64,000 nt of DNA from Leishmania martiniquensis (Eukaryota > Euglenozoa > Kinetoplastea > Trypanosomatida > Trypanosomatidae), in the NCBI RefSeq assembly GCF_017916325.1, contig NC_090149.1:556001-620000 (forward strand). The letters run 5' to 3'. Both the position numbers and the translations under genes were made by a program. The notes under the pieces are model-generated. The model searched no databases. It was given only the letters and a program-made list of their open reading frames with translations, and was not told the origin of the DNA. Below are positions 1 to 10,861 of the stretch, piece by piece. Position 1 is the first letter of the stretch, and each line of letters starts with the position of its first letter.

Positions 1-222
1 GAGCAGCCCCATTGCTAGGCAGGTCGGTGGTCGTGTGCTGGGCGCGGCGTGGTGTCGCAGCGGCCTGCGGAGCGGGTGGCGGGTAGACGGTGAGGCAGGG
101 TCCGTGCCCCGGTGACCGAGTGGGGGGACGCCTTGCAGGAAGGTGCGTGTGTTGGGGTGAAGGGGGAGCGAGGTGGTGTAGCTGAATGGCGGAGGGCGGA
201 CCAACCGGAAAAAAGAAGAAGC
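1..222 (+). mobile_element. SIDER-like retroposon copy A (cut by the window edge)
   Basis: This is the 3' part of a dispersed GC-rich element that ends in an A-rich tail (about 209-222), as expected of a non-LTR retroposon relic. Bases 1-199 are identical, with no indels, to the reverse complement of 3878-4076. Bases 1-150 match 31562-31711 without a difference. Degenerate SIDER elements of about 0.5 kb are the known short retroposons of Leishmania and commonly sit in 3' UTRs. The SIDER name is inferred from the tail, the dispersion and the genome context, because the family consensus could not be compared. The 5' part lies outside the window. Relative to copies C and D this copy lacks a 29-bp segment. 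Confidence 0.72.
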
Positions 223-803
223 TGTGAGCTGCTCTGCTGCGGGCGGAATCTGTTGGAGTATTCCCAATACGGTTGCCACACACACAGACACATACACACC
301 ATGCGCTTCGCTGCGGCGTTCGCTTCATGCACTCCTCATCTCTTTCGGCAACTGCTGCTGCCACTTTTGCGTTGATTCTCTGTGCAACACTGTCAAGAAT
401 CGTGGCTGCCCACCTGCCTACACCTACACGTGTGCACAGACTGCGGCCTTCTTTGTTGGGCAGTGGACTTACCGGTGGCTAACAAATTTCCCTCCCCCCT
501 TCGTGTTGTTCACCGCGTACAGCCCAAATAAAGTGGCACACATCCACGCGTGAGAGCACGTGTGATCGGCACACCGAAGCCTATCGCTGCTGCTTCCTCC
601 GTTTGCTTTTCCTCTTGTGACTGTGAGGCAAAACGAACTCGTCATCATTTTTTTCTTTCTGCTCTGTTCGAAGCTCCTTTGCTCCCTCACCGCCGACACC
701 GCATTCGTTTCGGTTTTCCCGGGAAGGTCCACGGCGTTTCTCCCGCCTCGGTGACTTCATCCATCCCCCCTCATCCGCCTACTCGTCTCCTCTTTGCTCG
801 GCG
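223..803. other. Intergenic / 5' flank of SHMT
   Basis: No supported gene. The stretch turns pyrimidine-rich from about 600 onward. A T/C tract at 648-670 is followed by the first AG at 672-673, a plausible spliced-leader acceptor for SHMT with a 5' UTR of about 130 bases. Short open frames here are compositional. Confidence 0.6.
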
Positions 804-2201
804 ATGGCGTCTCTCCTCCCCCATCTTTCGGAGCAGGACCCGGAGCTGGCGAACATGATCGAGCTCGAGATGGGCCGCCAGTTTCGCGGCCTGGAGATGA
901 TCGCCTCCGAGAACTTGACGTCGAAGGCGGTGTTGGAGTGTCTGGGCTCGGCGCTGACGAACAAGTACGCTGAAGGTGAGCCCGGCAACCGCTATTACGG
1001 CGGGACTGTGTACGTTGACATGATCGAAAACCTCGCCAAGAAGCGCGCCTTGGCTGCCTTCGGCCTCGATCCGGGGATGTGGGGGGTGAACGTTCAGCCG
1101 TACAGTGGGTCTTCGGCAAACTTCGCAGTCTACACTGCCCTCCTGGAGCCGCACAGCCGCATCATGGGTCTTGACCTGCCCAGCGGCGGCCACCTCACGC
1201 ACGGCTTCTACACACCAAAGAAGAGGGTGAGCGCGACGTCCATCTACTTCGAGTCCCTTCCATACCGGGTCGGGGAGGACGGCCGCATCGACTACGACGC
1301 CCTCGAGTCTGTTGCCCTCGTCTTTCGGCCCAGGATGATTATTGCCGGTGCCTCGGCCTACGCGCGTGACTTCGACTACGAGCGCTTCCGCGATATATGT
1401 GACCAGGTGGGTAGTCTTCTCTTCGTGGACATGGCTCACACTGCTGGTCTTATTGCTGGCGGGGTGCTCAAGTCGCCCTTCCCGTACGCAGATGTGGTGT
1501 CGACGACGACGCACAAGTCCCTGCGCGGGCCGCGCGCTGGAGTGATTTTCTACCGCAAAAAGGACCGCCAGGGTAAGCCAACCGACTTCGAGAACCGCAT
1601 CAATCAGGCAGTGTTCCCTGGTTGCCAGGGCGGGCCGCACGAGCACCAAGTCGCTGCGATTGCCACGCAGATGCGGGAGGTGTGCAGCGAGGAGTGGAAG
1701 GTGTACGCCAAGCAGGTACAGAGCAACGCCCGCGCGTTGGCAGCCGCGCTCACCGCCAAAGGCCACGAATTCGTCTCCGGTGGCACGGACAACCATCTGC
1801 TCCTGTGGAATGTGCGGGTGCACGGCCTGACGGGCAGCAAGATGGAGAAGCTGCTGGACGCTGTCTCCATCTCTGTCAACAAGAACACGATTCCTGGTGA
1901 CAAGAGCGCCATGACACCGGGCGGTATTCGCATCGGCACACCGTCGCTCACTTCTCGCGGTATGGTGGAGGCAGACATGGACACCATTGCTGACTTTCTG
2001 GACCGCGCCGTGGCGCTGGCGAAGCAAATCCAGGCGGAGGTGAACTCGGTGAAGCTGAGTGACTTTGTCGACGCGCTGCCAAAGCACGTCAGCGTGGCTG
2101 CCCTTCGCACGGAAGTTGAGGCGTTCGCAACGACCTTCATGATTCCCTCGTTCGATGCAGAGTGCATCAAGTACAAGGGCGGCCTCCCCGCTGAGCAGTA
2201 A
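804..2201 (+). CDS. SHMT: Serine hydroxymethyltransferase, probably cytosolic
   Basis: This 465-residue PLP enzyme interconverts serine and glycine while charging tetrahydrofolate with a one-carbon unit, feeding thymidylate and methionine synthesis. The N-terminal EMIASEN segment, NKYAEG-PGNRYYGG, the LPSGGHLTHG loop and the STTTHK motif carrying the Schiff-base lysine (K238) are all present, followed by the family FPGxQGGPHEH segment. Length is typical of eukaryotic SHMT without a presequence. The start MASLLPHL has no obvious targeting peptide, so a cytosolic location is inferred; Leishmania is known to have cytosolic and mitochondrial SHMTs. The gene is bracketed by two SIDER-like copies in inverted orientation, and copy B lies in the likely 3' UTR. 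A BT1-family pteridine transporter lies 13 kb downstream. Confidence 0.97.
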   Translation: MASLLPHLSEQDPELANMIELEMGRQFRGLEMIASENLTSKAVLECLGSALTNKYAEGEPGNRYYGGTVYVDMIENLAKKRALAAFGLDPGMWGVNVQPYSGSSANFAVYTALLEPHSRIMGLDLPSGGHLTHGFYTPKKRVSATSIYFESLPYRVGEDGRIDYDALESVALVFRPRMIIAGASAYARDFDYERFRDICDQVGSLLFVDMAHTAGLIAGGVLKSPFPYADVVSTTTHKSLRGPRAGVIFYRKKDRQGKPTDFENRINQAVFPGCQGGPHEHQVAAIATQMREVCSEEWKVYAKQVQSNARALAAALTAKGHEFVSGGTDNHLLLWNVRVHGLTGSKMEKLLDAVSISVNKNTIPGDKSAMTPGGIRIGTPSLTSRGMVEADMDTIADFLDRAVALAKQIQAEVNSVKLSDFVDALPKHVSVAALRTEVEAFATTFMIPSFDAECIKYKGGLPAEQ

Positions 2202-3877
2202 CGCAGCTCTCGCAAAGGAAAAAGAAATATGTGAATGGAGACGTTAGCTGCACGCGTGCTTGAGCTCATGGGAAAGTGCGCGCCGCACACGCACTGCCTG
2301 ACAAAAAAGACGGGCAGAGTGTGTGGAAGAGGGGGGCGGCGGTGGCGGCTTCGTCTCAACAAATGCGCTGCTGCGCAACCGTCTCTCTTCTTTTTCTTTC
2401 GCGGACTGCTTTGAAGTGTGCGTGTGTGTGTGTGGCGCTCCTTGTCTCTTGACACGCTGCTTTGGCAGCGGAGCACCTGGGGAGGCTGTGCCCATGAGTC
2501 CTCTTGTGGCGCGCGCGTCGACTCTGTCTTCCTGTGGCAGTCTCCGAAAAGAGGACGTCATACGGCAAATCTTGCCAGTCTTCCGGCACCACGCGCAGGG
2601 AGTCTAGCGCTGGCGCCTTCCCGTACCCCATCGACCCATCCTTTTTTTTCGTTCCGGGGAGCGGATTAAATTCTGTTCCCAAGCCCTCTTCCTCGTTCTG
2701 AGCTCACATTGTGAGCTGGGTGAAATGCCCATGCACCCCCTCCCCCACCCTCTCGCATTCAGCGTGCACCCATGCGAGCAGGCCGCCGGACAGCGACCGT
2801 GCCAGACTTGGGAGAGGCGAGAGGAATGCAGTGGCAGAGAGGGGGTGCACAGGAGGAAGTCCGATGAGGGAGAGGAGAAAAAGGGACGCGCGCAGGCTCA
2901 CGGATCCCTCGTGAGAACGGACCTGGGCTACAGCCCTGACCCCCGATAGGTGGTGTGCGTGTACATCCGCCCGCCTCCCTCCCTCCCTGTGTGCCGCTCT
3001 GCCCTTCGTTCCCTCGACATAGGCCTCTCGCCGTCTCCCGCGTGCCACCGCTGGTGTGGCGTTTCTGCCCTATAGGGCGTCCTCTTTCCTGTGTTTCCTC
3101 ACTTTTGTTCTGCACAAGTCGCCGTGTACTCGCCTCCTCTTCGGTCTATCCTCCCTCCCTCGTGGCTGCGAGGTCGCGTGCGCTTCGCTGGGGTCGTGAC
3201 ACATGTCTCGTCATGACTCTCGTATTGCCAACCGCCCCTCCCCTCCACCTCTTCTCTCCTGCCCCTCCCCCCCACAACGTTCGCATCAGCCCGCTTGCGA
3301 GTAGGCCTCTGGTGAACTAGTGAAAAGAGAGTTATGGCTTGGGGGGGGATGGAGGATCGAATCCGAGGAGACGGGTGAGGGAAAGAGGGCCACGCTGACG
3401 GGTTCTGTCGGGGAGGACGAGGAGGAGGGGGGGATGAGCAGGGGAGGGCTATAGCAAACGAAGTCTTCCTCTGCCAAGTCTCGACTTGATCCCCCTTTTT
3501 TCGGATCAATCCTGCCCAAGCAGCCGGGGAGGCGGTACATTTTTGCAGCTTCGATCCACAACTGCGAGTGTGCGTTCACTGGCTCACTTTCAGCAGAGCC
3601 ATCGGTGGAAGAACACCCCCCTCCCCTCCCCGCATAGCCGCAGTCCCGGCATGGCTCTGTGCTTTGCTGCGACTGCATGCAGGGATTCTTCGAGTGTCGT
3701 CGCCGCCAGCACGTGCGCAAATGTTACCGGATCGCAGCCGCCCACTGTCCTTCTCGGTTCGCCGCGTATGGCGAGGAAGGCGGCATGTACGCCTGCCGGC
3801 AGACACACCGTACAACGTCGGCTGCTCGTGAGCTGTCGATAACGCTTTCTGTCCTGTTTGTGTGAGCACCAAGGCTT

Positions 3878-4205
3878 CCGCCCTCCGCCATTCAGCTACA
3901 CCACCTCGCTCCCCCTTCACCCCAACACACGCACCTTCCTGCAAGGCGTCCCCCCACTCGGTCACCGGGGCACGGACCCTGCCTCACCGTCTACCCGCCA
4001 CCCGCTCCGCAGGCCGCTGCGACACCACGCCGCGCCCAGCACACGACCACCGACCTGCCTAGCAATGGGGCTGCTCGGGCGACTCGAGGTCGTGGGCGTC
4101 GGCCCCTGTGTGGCCACCGCAGGTGATTCCGCACCGGCACGGACAGCGGCGGCGACTTGGCTCCCTCGCACACAGGGAGTGGGCTACGGTACCACCGCCC
4201 TCCCT
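3878..4205 (-). mobile_element. SIDER-like retroposon copy B
   Basis: Reverse-oriented copy of the dispersed element. Its 3878-4076 segment is the exact reverse complement of 1-199. It continues leftward in element coordinates through the same GC-rich body seen at 31470-31560 and 54420-54560, including the shared run ending GAGGGAGCCAAGTCGCC in element orientation. The A-rich tail is missing: homology stops at 3878, so this copy is 3'-truncated or the tail has decayed. It sits in the presumed 3' UTR of SHMT, the position where SIDER elements are known to influence mRNA stability. The outer boundary near 4205 is approximate. Confidence 0.72.
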
Positions 4206-4449
4206 TCCTCGTGCATAAAGTGCCGCGCGCCGAGGTGGGGCCAGTCTCCGTATCACTAGAGTGGCGGTGCTGCTGGCGACAAAAAGAGGCACGTGCGCCT
4301 CACTTGGCTTGTGTTTCAACTTGTCGCAACCGGCACGGCCATCTCAGCGGAACCACTTGTTCCTCCTCCTCCAATTCCTCTCGCCTCTTCCACTCGTTCT
4401 GACGTGTGCGTGCATGTGCTTGTCGCCCCCACGGCGTGTCTTGTGGGCG

Positions 4450-4465
4450 GTGCCTTTTTTTCCAG
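4450..4465 (+). promoter_or_regulatory. Candidate spliced-leader acceptor for the J-domain gene
   Basis: A run of seven T's followed by CCAG fits the polypyrimidine-AG signal used for trans-splicing in trypanosomatids, 170 bases before the ATG. Later AGs (4505-4506, 4619-4620) are alternatives. Confidence 0.4.
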
Positions 4466-4634
4466 CTGAGCTCTGCACGTTCGGCGAATTTTCGTTCTCT
4501 GTGCAGGTCTTTAGCACTCGTGAGCGTTCACAACAACATCAGTGTCTGTGTGTGTGAGGGGCGTTTTTCTGGTTGAGAGCCCCGCGCGTGTTTGCCCTCG
4601 TCCCCTGTTTTTCTCACAAGGTCCTCAGGCTGAT

Positions 4635-6371
4635 ATGATAGCCCAGAGTAGCAGCAGCAGCGTTTGTCGGGGTGGTGTGCCACAGCGCGCTCGCGCCTTG
4701 CTCGCTGCACCGGAGAGCGGCTGGAGACCGGCGGCACGCGTGGTGCTGCTGTGCGGTCTCCTTCTTGTGAGCAGTTGTGGCCTATGCGTAGTCAATGGGG
4801 CCGAGGAGGGAAAGGACACGGCGCGCACCCTCTTAGCAGCGGGAGACAAAGCACTCGGCCAGGGGCGATTGCACTATCAGGAAGCGCTCTCTAAGTACAC
4901 CGAGGTCTTGGCACGATGGCCCCAAAACGAGCGTGCGCTGTTTAGTCGAGCAGAGCTCTATTCGATGATGCGGCAGCGCGCGGAAGCTCTGGAGGACCTG
5001 AACACGCTTCTGTCGATCAACAAAGATCACCCCTCGGGTCTCGCTCTGCGCATGTCTTTGAACACACAGCTGGGAAATCTTATCCACGCCCACCGTGACG
5101 GTGAGCACCTCGTCCGCGTCTACAAAGCTCTCAACAACTCTGAGAAGGCGCGGAGGATGGCAGAGCAGGTGCAGCGTCTCAGGCACTACGTAGCGCGATG
5201 GACGGCGCTTTCGGATTTGTGGTCGCAGCCATTACAGGCGTATGCGGCGTCCTCCGACGACGCGGCCCTCACGCGAAAGTTCAAAGAGTGCGTCGATCTG
5301 CTCGCCAATATCATTCGAGACTTTTCCGGCGACAGCATCGAAGTCCGCCTGCGCCGCGCTGCCTGCGCTCTGGCAGCCGGCAACACCGTCGCCGCGACGC
5401 AGGAGCTCAAGTACGTTACCCAGCGTAGCCCACAAAACCTCGATGCTATTGCTCTCAACGCGCAAGCGCTACGCAGGATTGGCGCGCTGGACCAGTCCAT
5501 GTCGGAGCTGCGCCGCTGCCTCAACCTTGACCCCGAGTACGCCCCGTGTGCAACCCTTCACAGGTTGATCCGCCAGCAGCAGCGCGCCATGAAGAACATC
5601 GAGACGAAGCTGCGGGAGAAGAAGTTCGAGGCAGCAGTGCAGCTGATTGCCGAGGCCCGTGCGGCGGAGCCGCACGCGCCACACGAAGAGCAGCTGGCGG
5701 CGTGGCACTGCGAGGCGCTGGTGAGTCTGCGCGACACAGCTGAAGGCATTCGTGTGTGCCAAGCACTCGTGGACCGCTACGGAGGCGTTAGCAGCCCTGT
5801 CGTCTTCGACGCACACATCCGTCTCGCGGAGCTTCACCTGCTGGACGACAACATAGCCGCAGCAGAGGCGGCACTGCAGAATGCGCGCGAGCTGCGACAG
5901 AACGACGGCAAGCTGGAGGAGATGCGAGTCAAGATTGAAAAACTGAAGCGCAACGGCGCCCGCAAAGACTATTACAAGATTTTGGGAATCAAGAAGACGG
6001 CATCGGCTCAGGACATCCGGCGTGCTTACCGCAAGCTTGCCAAGTCCAGCCATCCCGATCAGTTACGCTCGAAGGACATGACGGAGAAGGAGCGAGAGAA
6101 GCTTGAAAAAATGTTCCGTGACGTCAATGAGGCGAAAGAAGTGCTTCTGGATGAGGAAAAACGCGCGCGCTACGACAACGGCGAAGATGTGAACCAGCCG
6201 GGTGGCCACGAGGGCGAGCCGTCGTTCGGCACGCACTTCCCGGGCGGCTTTCCCGGCGGCTTCACCGGCGGCTTTCCCGGCGGCTTCCCCGGCGGCTTCC
6301 CGGGTGGCTTTCAGCAGCAGCGCGGCGGTGGCGGTCATCATCAGTTCTTCTTTTTCCACCCGGGCCATTAG
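4635..6371 (+). CDS. TPR/J-domain co-chaperone, P58IPK (DNAJC3)-like
   Basis: The 578-residue protein starts at the first ATG of the frame. The order of parts is a hydrophobic segment around 35-53 ([12 protein letters not shown]) that can act as a signal peptide or anchor, helical TPR repeats from about 60 to 440, and a C-terminal J domain (about 448-520) with the HPD triad at 473-475. After that comes a Gly/Phe/Pro-rich tail of repeated GGFPGGF (nucleotides 6240-6310). This arrangement (signal, TPRs, J domain) is that of the ER-lumenal Hsp70/BiP co-chaperone P58IPK, which holds unfolded clients and stimulates BiP ATPase. ER location is inferred. The n-region before the hydrophobic segment is unusually long (about 34 residues). 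No KDEL-type retention signal is visible at the C-terminus (FFFFHPGH). Confidence 0.88.
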   Translation: MIAQSSSSSVCRGGVPQRARALLAAPESGWRPAARVVLLCGLLLVSSCGLCVVNGAEEGKDTARTLLAAGDKALGQGRLHYQEALSKYTEVLARWPQNERALFSRAELYSMMRQRAEALEDLNTLLSINKDHPSGLALRMSLNTQLGNLIHAHRDGEHLVRVYKALNNSEKARRMAEQVQRLRHYVARWTALSDLWSQPLQAYAASSDDAALTRKFKECVDLLANIIRDFSGDSIEVRLRRAACALAAGNTVAATQELKYVTQRSPQNLDAIALNAQALRRIGALDQSMSELRRCLNLDPEYAPCATLHRLIRQQQRAMKNIETKLREKKFEAAVQLIAEARAAEPHAPHEEQLAAWHCEALVSLRDTAEGIRVCQALVDRYGGVSSPVVFDAHIRLAELHLLDDNIAAAEAALQNARELRQNDGKLEEMRVKIEKLKRNGARKDYYKILGIKKTASAQDIRRAYRKLAKSSHPDQLRSKDMTEKEREKLEKMFRDVNEAKEVLLDEEKRARYDNGEDVNQPGGHEGEPSFGTHFPGGFPGGFTGGFPGGFPGGFPGGFQQQRGGGGHHQFFFFHPGH

Positions 6372-8346
6372 CGAGCGCCTGGAGGTTGGCGCGCATGCCT
6401 CCTTTGTGGTGTCTCTCTGTCCATTTTTTTTGCACTTCTCCCCTCCCTTCCCTCTCCGCCACACAGGCATCGTACGGATCATTCGCCCCTTTTTTTTCGC
6501 TATCCGTGACCAACTGAAATGTGCATTGTCTTCGTGTGCTTGTGCGTGGCCAGGGTTTATTTTTTAGTGCTGCCAGGGCCGTTACGCCAGAGAACGCGCC
6601 AGCACACACCAGAGGGGAGGGGGCGAAGAAAAGGCAACTTTGTTGTGTCGCTTTCAGCGACTCTTTGTATTCACTTCCAACGTCAGCTGGGCTCTCGGAA
6701 GCGTTGGGAGTGGAGGTGAAGGGCGCGGTTCCGTCTCTGTCAGAGTCCCCATTCCGGGGGGAAGTGTGCGTTGCTGATGCACGCGGTAGTGCATGTTGCT
6801 CACGGCTCCTTGAGCCGCCGCCGTTTTTGCTTACGTTTTCGGGGGCTGCCCCGCCCCGCCCCCCCTCCTGTCCCTCTTACCACGCTGATGTGCGCCCTGT
6901 CAGGGTGAGGAAGTGGGGCAGAACGGGCAAACAAAGGGAGAGATCCCCAGGTGAAGAAGCTGAGAGGGTGATTGATGTAGAAGAGCGTCGCATAGGCACA
7001 CAGACGGAAAGCGGAGGGTGATGTTTCCATGCCGGAGCAAACATGCGATCTGTGCCTTGGTGCGCGCTTGACTCCCTCGAGGGCGCCGGCGACCGCGTCG
7101 ATCACCACCACCGCCGCCGCGCTCTTCTTTTTCATCTCTGTGTGGAACCTCTTTTCTGCTCCTCATGTGTACAGCGAGGAGAGGGTGTCCAGCAACAACC
7201 GCAACACTGACAGTCAACAGCAACAAAAGAGAGAAAAGAGTTTCAAGAGGAGCCGCGGGTGGGGCAGAGGCGATGCCCCGCACAGAGTTTCTTCTGTCTG
7301 GTGTAGCCGAACGCGAAAGTGCCGCGTGCGGCTTTACTGGGCACGCTCTGCTCAGGAAAGCCCGGCGCAAGCGTCATTTACACCAACCCGTCCACGGAGG
7401 CCTACGCAACGGCGTGGGTGAGAGGATTCGGCGTGTGCATCTGTGAAGGGGAGGGATTTGCGCTCGATGAGGAAGTCGTGCGCGCGCTCGCACTTTGTTC
7501 TCTGTCGAGTGCCACCTTCCGTTCCTCGGCTTTCATGCCAACCCCGCCGCTCTGGCGGTATCGCACGCGCAAGGGAAGCCGGACAAGCACACACGCACAC
7601 ACACTCACGGCGCCCCCCTCCCCTTTTACTGTCTGCGTGTTCGATGTCTCTCTTAATCGATCGCATCCCTCCTTTACTCGCACTTTCTGCCCATTTGCGT
7701 GCCTCAGCGGCTTTCCCTCCACCGCGTACCACCTCGCATTTCGGGTTCTCTGTGCCGTGCGCCCCACCGCATATGCTCTCGTCGTCATACTAACCTCGCA
7801 GGGCGCGCGATTTCTCTCTTGCCTCCCTCTTCTCCCCTTTCATCGACGCTTCTTCGAAGACTGCCACTCTCGTCCCCTCCTTTTGCCCTCCCAGCCGTTC
7901 CCAGCGCACGTCCAATCTACTTACACACCAACCCACTCCTCAAGCTGCTCGCCGCGTGCACCGTATGCTCTTGCGTGCACGCACTCCACGGCAGCCACAC
8001 AAGGTTTCTTTGGTACTTTCTCTCGTCTGCGTTGTTAAGTGTGTCGCGCAGCGCCTTTTGTCCGTACGCCTCTTTTGGATCTCGCTAGGCCGCGCAGTCC
8101 ACGCGCCTGTCTTCCTGTTCGTCTCCGCATAAGCCAAGTCAAACTGTCCCCCTCCCTCTCTCTTTTCACCCCTTCCCCCTTAATTTCGCCACCGTGCGAC
8201 GCGTAACACCTAAACCGACTAAAACTCTCACACACCAGCATACACGAGTCTCCCGACTCCGCGTATATCGCGGCTCGCTGCCGCTGCAGTAGGTCCTCAC
8301 AAAAAAAATTAATCACTAGCACCGCCGTCTTTCTAGGTCTGAACCT
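6372..8346. other. Intergenic before the desaturase
   Basis: A 2.0 kb gap with G-rich stretches at 6600-6640 and 6900-7020 followed by long C/T-rich sequence (7490-8200). Overlapping open frames of 65-240 residues are low-complexity Ser/Pro/Leu or Arg-rich shadows of the pyrimidine bias. No gene is supported. Confidence 0.6.
8146..8238 (+). promoter_or_regulatory. Polypyrimidine tract and spliced-leader acceptor for the desaturase
   Basis: A C/T-rich block (8146-8185) is followed by no AG dinucleotide until CACACCAG, whose AG is at 8237-8238. The first AG downstream of the tract is the usual trans-splice site, which gives a 5' UTR of about 108 bases. Confidence 0.45.
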
Positions 8347-9591
8347 ATGTCTGAGTTCAAGAAGGACGTGCTGTCAATCGACGGCATCTATTATGACACA
8401 GAGAAGTTGGCGCGAACGCACCCTGGTGGGGCGATGATGGTGTGCTTGTGCAACGGCCGCGAATGCACGGCGATCTTCATCAGCTATCATCGCCGCCGCT
8501 TCCCCCACGCTCTGTACGAGAAGTACCAGGTGCCTAAGGATCAGGTGCACCCAGACAGTCTCATCGAGCAGCGTGAGCAGCCGAGCTACGACAGCTATCT
8601 GGAGCTGTGTGACAAGATACAGCCGATTATTGCACGGACGAGGGGCTTTGCTCCGTGGTACTTCTACCTCAAGGCGGGGCTGTGGCTGACAGTCATGCTG
8701 GGACTCGACCTGTACTCTCTGTTCTACCGCCGGGCGTACGTATTGACGATTATGCAGTCTTTTTCCATGGCCATGGTCGGACTGAATGTCCAACACGACG
8801 CCAACCACGGGGCTCTTAGCCGGGACTGGAGCGTTAACCGCATTCTGGGGCTCTCTCAGGACCTGCTGGGCGGCAGCAGCATTAGCTGGATTGTGAACCA
8901 CGACTACGTTCACCACATCTACACCAATGAGCCGGAGCGCGACGCCGATCTCGAAGTGCCGCTGCTTCGCTTGCACAGCGGCATCCCCACTAGGCTAGCT
9001 TACTGCCTGCAGCAGTTCTACATCTTTCTTCTCGAGGCCGTTTTCGGCCCTGTCCACGTGCTCTCGAACGCCATCTTCCTTGCCAAGGGGCCGAGTGAGA
9101 AGCTGCGTCTCATCCAGACGCAATGGAACCTGAGTCTGTGCATGCTGCTCATTATCCCGTACCGCCTCCTGTGCAACTTCCTTCATGCGACGAGCTTCGC
9201 TGACGGAGTGGCACATTGTGTTTTGCAGTACACGCTTGGCGGCTTCTACCTCGCCTACTTCTTCCTCCTGTCGCACAACTTCGACGGCGCCAAAAAGGTC
9301 GGGACGAGTGACGGCAAGGACTTCGTGGCATGTCAAGCGGAGACGAGCTGCAACTTTGGTGGCTGGTGGTGGGGCCAGATTAATGGGGGCCTCAACTTTC
9401 AGATCGAGCACCACCTCTTCCCACGTGTGCATCATGGCTACTACGCCTACCTGGCACCGATTGTGCGCCAGTTCTGCGAGGAGCGCGGCTTCATTTACAC
9501 CCACTACAACACCATTCAGGAGAACATGAAGAGTACGTTCCGTCACATGAAGCAATACGGGCGTGGCCAGGAGAAGGTGAAGAGCTCCTAG
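8347..9591 (+). CDS. Cytochrome-b5-fused front-end fatty acid desaturase (candidate delta-4)
   Basis: The 414-residue membrane enzyme inserts a double bond on the carboxyl side of an existing one in polyunsaturated acyl chains, at the ER. The N-terminal cytochrome b5-like part has the heme motif HPGG at 25-28 and a likely second axial histidine at 48. The three histidine boxes are HDANH (150-154), HDYVHH (185-190) and QIEHH (352-356); Gln replacing the first His of box 3 is the front-end desaturase hallmark. Hydrophobic stretches near 105-127, 133-147, 215-245, 262-280 and 290-310 fit the usual helices. Leishmania is known to carry delta-4, -5 and -6 front-end enzymes. I recall the chromosome 14 gene as delta-4, but regiospecificity cannot be read from sequence. 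Confidence 0.94.
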   Translation: MSEFKKDVLSIDGIYYDTEKLARTHPGGAMMVCLCNGRECTAIFISYHRRRFPHALYEKYQVPKDQVHPDSLIEQREQPSYDSYLELCDKIQPIIARTRGFAPWYFYLKAGLWLTVMLGLDLYSLFYRRAYVLTIMQSFSMAMVGLNVQHDANHGALSRDWSVNRILGLSQDLLGGSSISWIVNHDYVHHIYTNEPERDADLEVPLLRLHSGIPTRLAYCLQQFYIFLLEAVFGPVHVLSNAIFLAKGPSEKLRLIQTQWNLSLCMLLIIPYRLLCNFLHATSFADGVAHCVLQYTLGGFYLAYFFLLSHNFDGAKKVGTSDGKDFVACQAETSCNFGGWWWGQINGGLNFQIEHHLFPRVHHGYYAYLAPIVRQFCEERGFIYTHYNTIQENMKSTFRHMKQYGRGQEKVKSS

Positions 9592-10861
9592 ACGCGACTG
9601 CTACCGCTCATGTCGACCCCAAGTGAGGCGTGGGCGCCACCAGGGCCGCCAACGAGGCGAGAAAAAGTGTTACAATCGCGGCTCGTTCAAAGCCCCCCCG
9701 GCTCTCTCTCTACTACTACATGTGTGGCAGGACCGCCGTTGAGCGCTGGCCCATCTCCCCGCCGAATCCTTTTTAAGGCGACGGTGCCTCGCTCATGTGC
9801 GTCAGTTACTTACGCACATTCCTCTCAAGCGTTTGCACGTGAAATGCAGCGCAAAAAGAAGAGAAGACAACCCCGAGTCACTGCATCGTATCCGAGTGTC
9901 CGCCTTGTGAAGGTGAGGCGCGCGCGATTTCGAGTGCGCGCGCCTCCTCCTGCGTCGAGGAATGTGGTGCTGGAACGCTGCATTGTATGGGGTGAAGTGG
10001 TGCTCGCCGCTTTTGCGCGCGTACGCACTCAGGGAAGCCGAAGAGGAGGTGAGGGAGGGTACCGGAGCTGCCTGCTGGGGACGTGTATCCCTGCCCACCA
10101 CGCACCAGCACCGTATTGCCCACCCCCCACCTACCTGCGTGCATGGATGCCGGCAGCCGCCTTCTCTAACGCTCGCTTCAATTTTTTCTTTTGTTTCTTC
10201 ACCCTGGATTCCGTCGCAGCGACTCCTCAATGTGCTCTGAGGCGGTGTAAAAGGCGGAGAGCGAGGGGGGCAAGTCGTGACCTTTGCGTGTTGAAGTGTA
10301 CGTGCCTTTGTGCCCTCGTGGCACCCCCTCGTTACTACGACAGCATGCCTCACGCGCTGGAGAGGAGCAGTGAGCTAAAAGATGTAAGTGGATTAACAAT
10401 GCCGGCATACCACCTGTGCCACCCTTTCCCTGCATTTCTCTTCACGCCCGGCTGCGCATGCCATATGAGGCCATCGTCGTCCAGTCGCTGTCTCTCGCCC
10501 TCTCTTCTCCTCTCTGCAGTGCACTCGACTTGTCACCTTATTCGCGCGCAGGGATACCTCTGCGCTTGCGTGTGTGCGCGCTCTTCTGCTATCGTCGTCA
10601 ACTATTCACCCCACCCCACTCTCTTCTTTTGTCTCTGTGCTCCCGAATCGCACCCGGTTAGACTGTTCACTCTCTACTTCTTCTGCGCGTGTTTGTGTGG
10701 GGGCGAAGCCAACGAGTGGGCACCGGCTCACTCATTACCCCTCCACCTGCACACTTTAAAAGGGAGGGAGAGAGAGCAGTATTGTGTGTATTTTTGTTGG
10801 CCTCTTCCTTCTCTTCACTTGATGTTTAGAGGTTAGCGCTCGGGTAGCAGTACGATCACAG
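9592..10861. other. Intergenic between desaturase and dynein chain gene
   Basis: A 1.27 kb gap. One open frame fills nearly all of it (9610-10836), but it begins 19 bases after the upstream stop and is full of Cys/Pro/Arg/Ser runs without family features. I treat it as UTR. Pyrimidine-rich sequence at 10480-10680 is the probable splice region for the next gene. Confidence 0.6.

Larger units (their letters stand above)
2202..4634. other. Intergenic between SHMT and the J-domain gene
   Basis: This 2.4 kb gap holds a GT-rich run near 2415-2440, C/T-rich blocks (2980-3180, 3230-3270) and SIDER-like copy B (3878-4205). A T tract ending in AG at 4464-4465 is a likely trans-splice acceptor for the next gene. 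No open frame here looks like protein; the longer ones overlap the repeat or pyrimidine tracts. Confidence 0.6.

Noticed and set aside
771..2087. 438-residue antisense frame over SHMT
   Set aside because: It mirrors the strongly biased codons of SHMT; His/Arg/Val/Leu-rich composition is the usual shadow of GC3-rich coding DNA.
9610..10836. 408-residue open frame filling the gap after the desaturase
   Set aside because: It starts 19 bases after the upstream stop, has Cys/Pro/Ser/Arg low-complexity runs, no domain features, and overlaps the expected UTRs and splice region. Long stop-free stretches arise easily in GC- and pyrimidine-rich UTRs.
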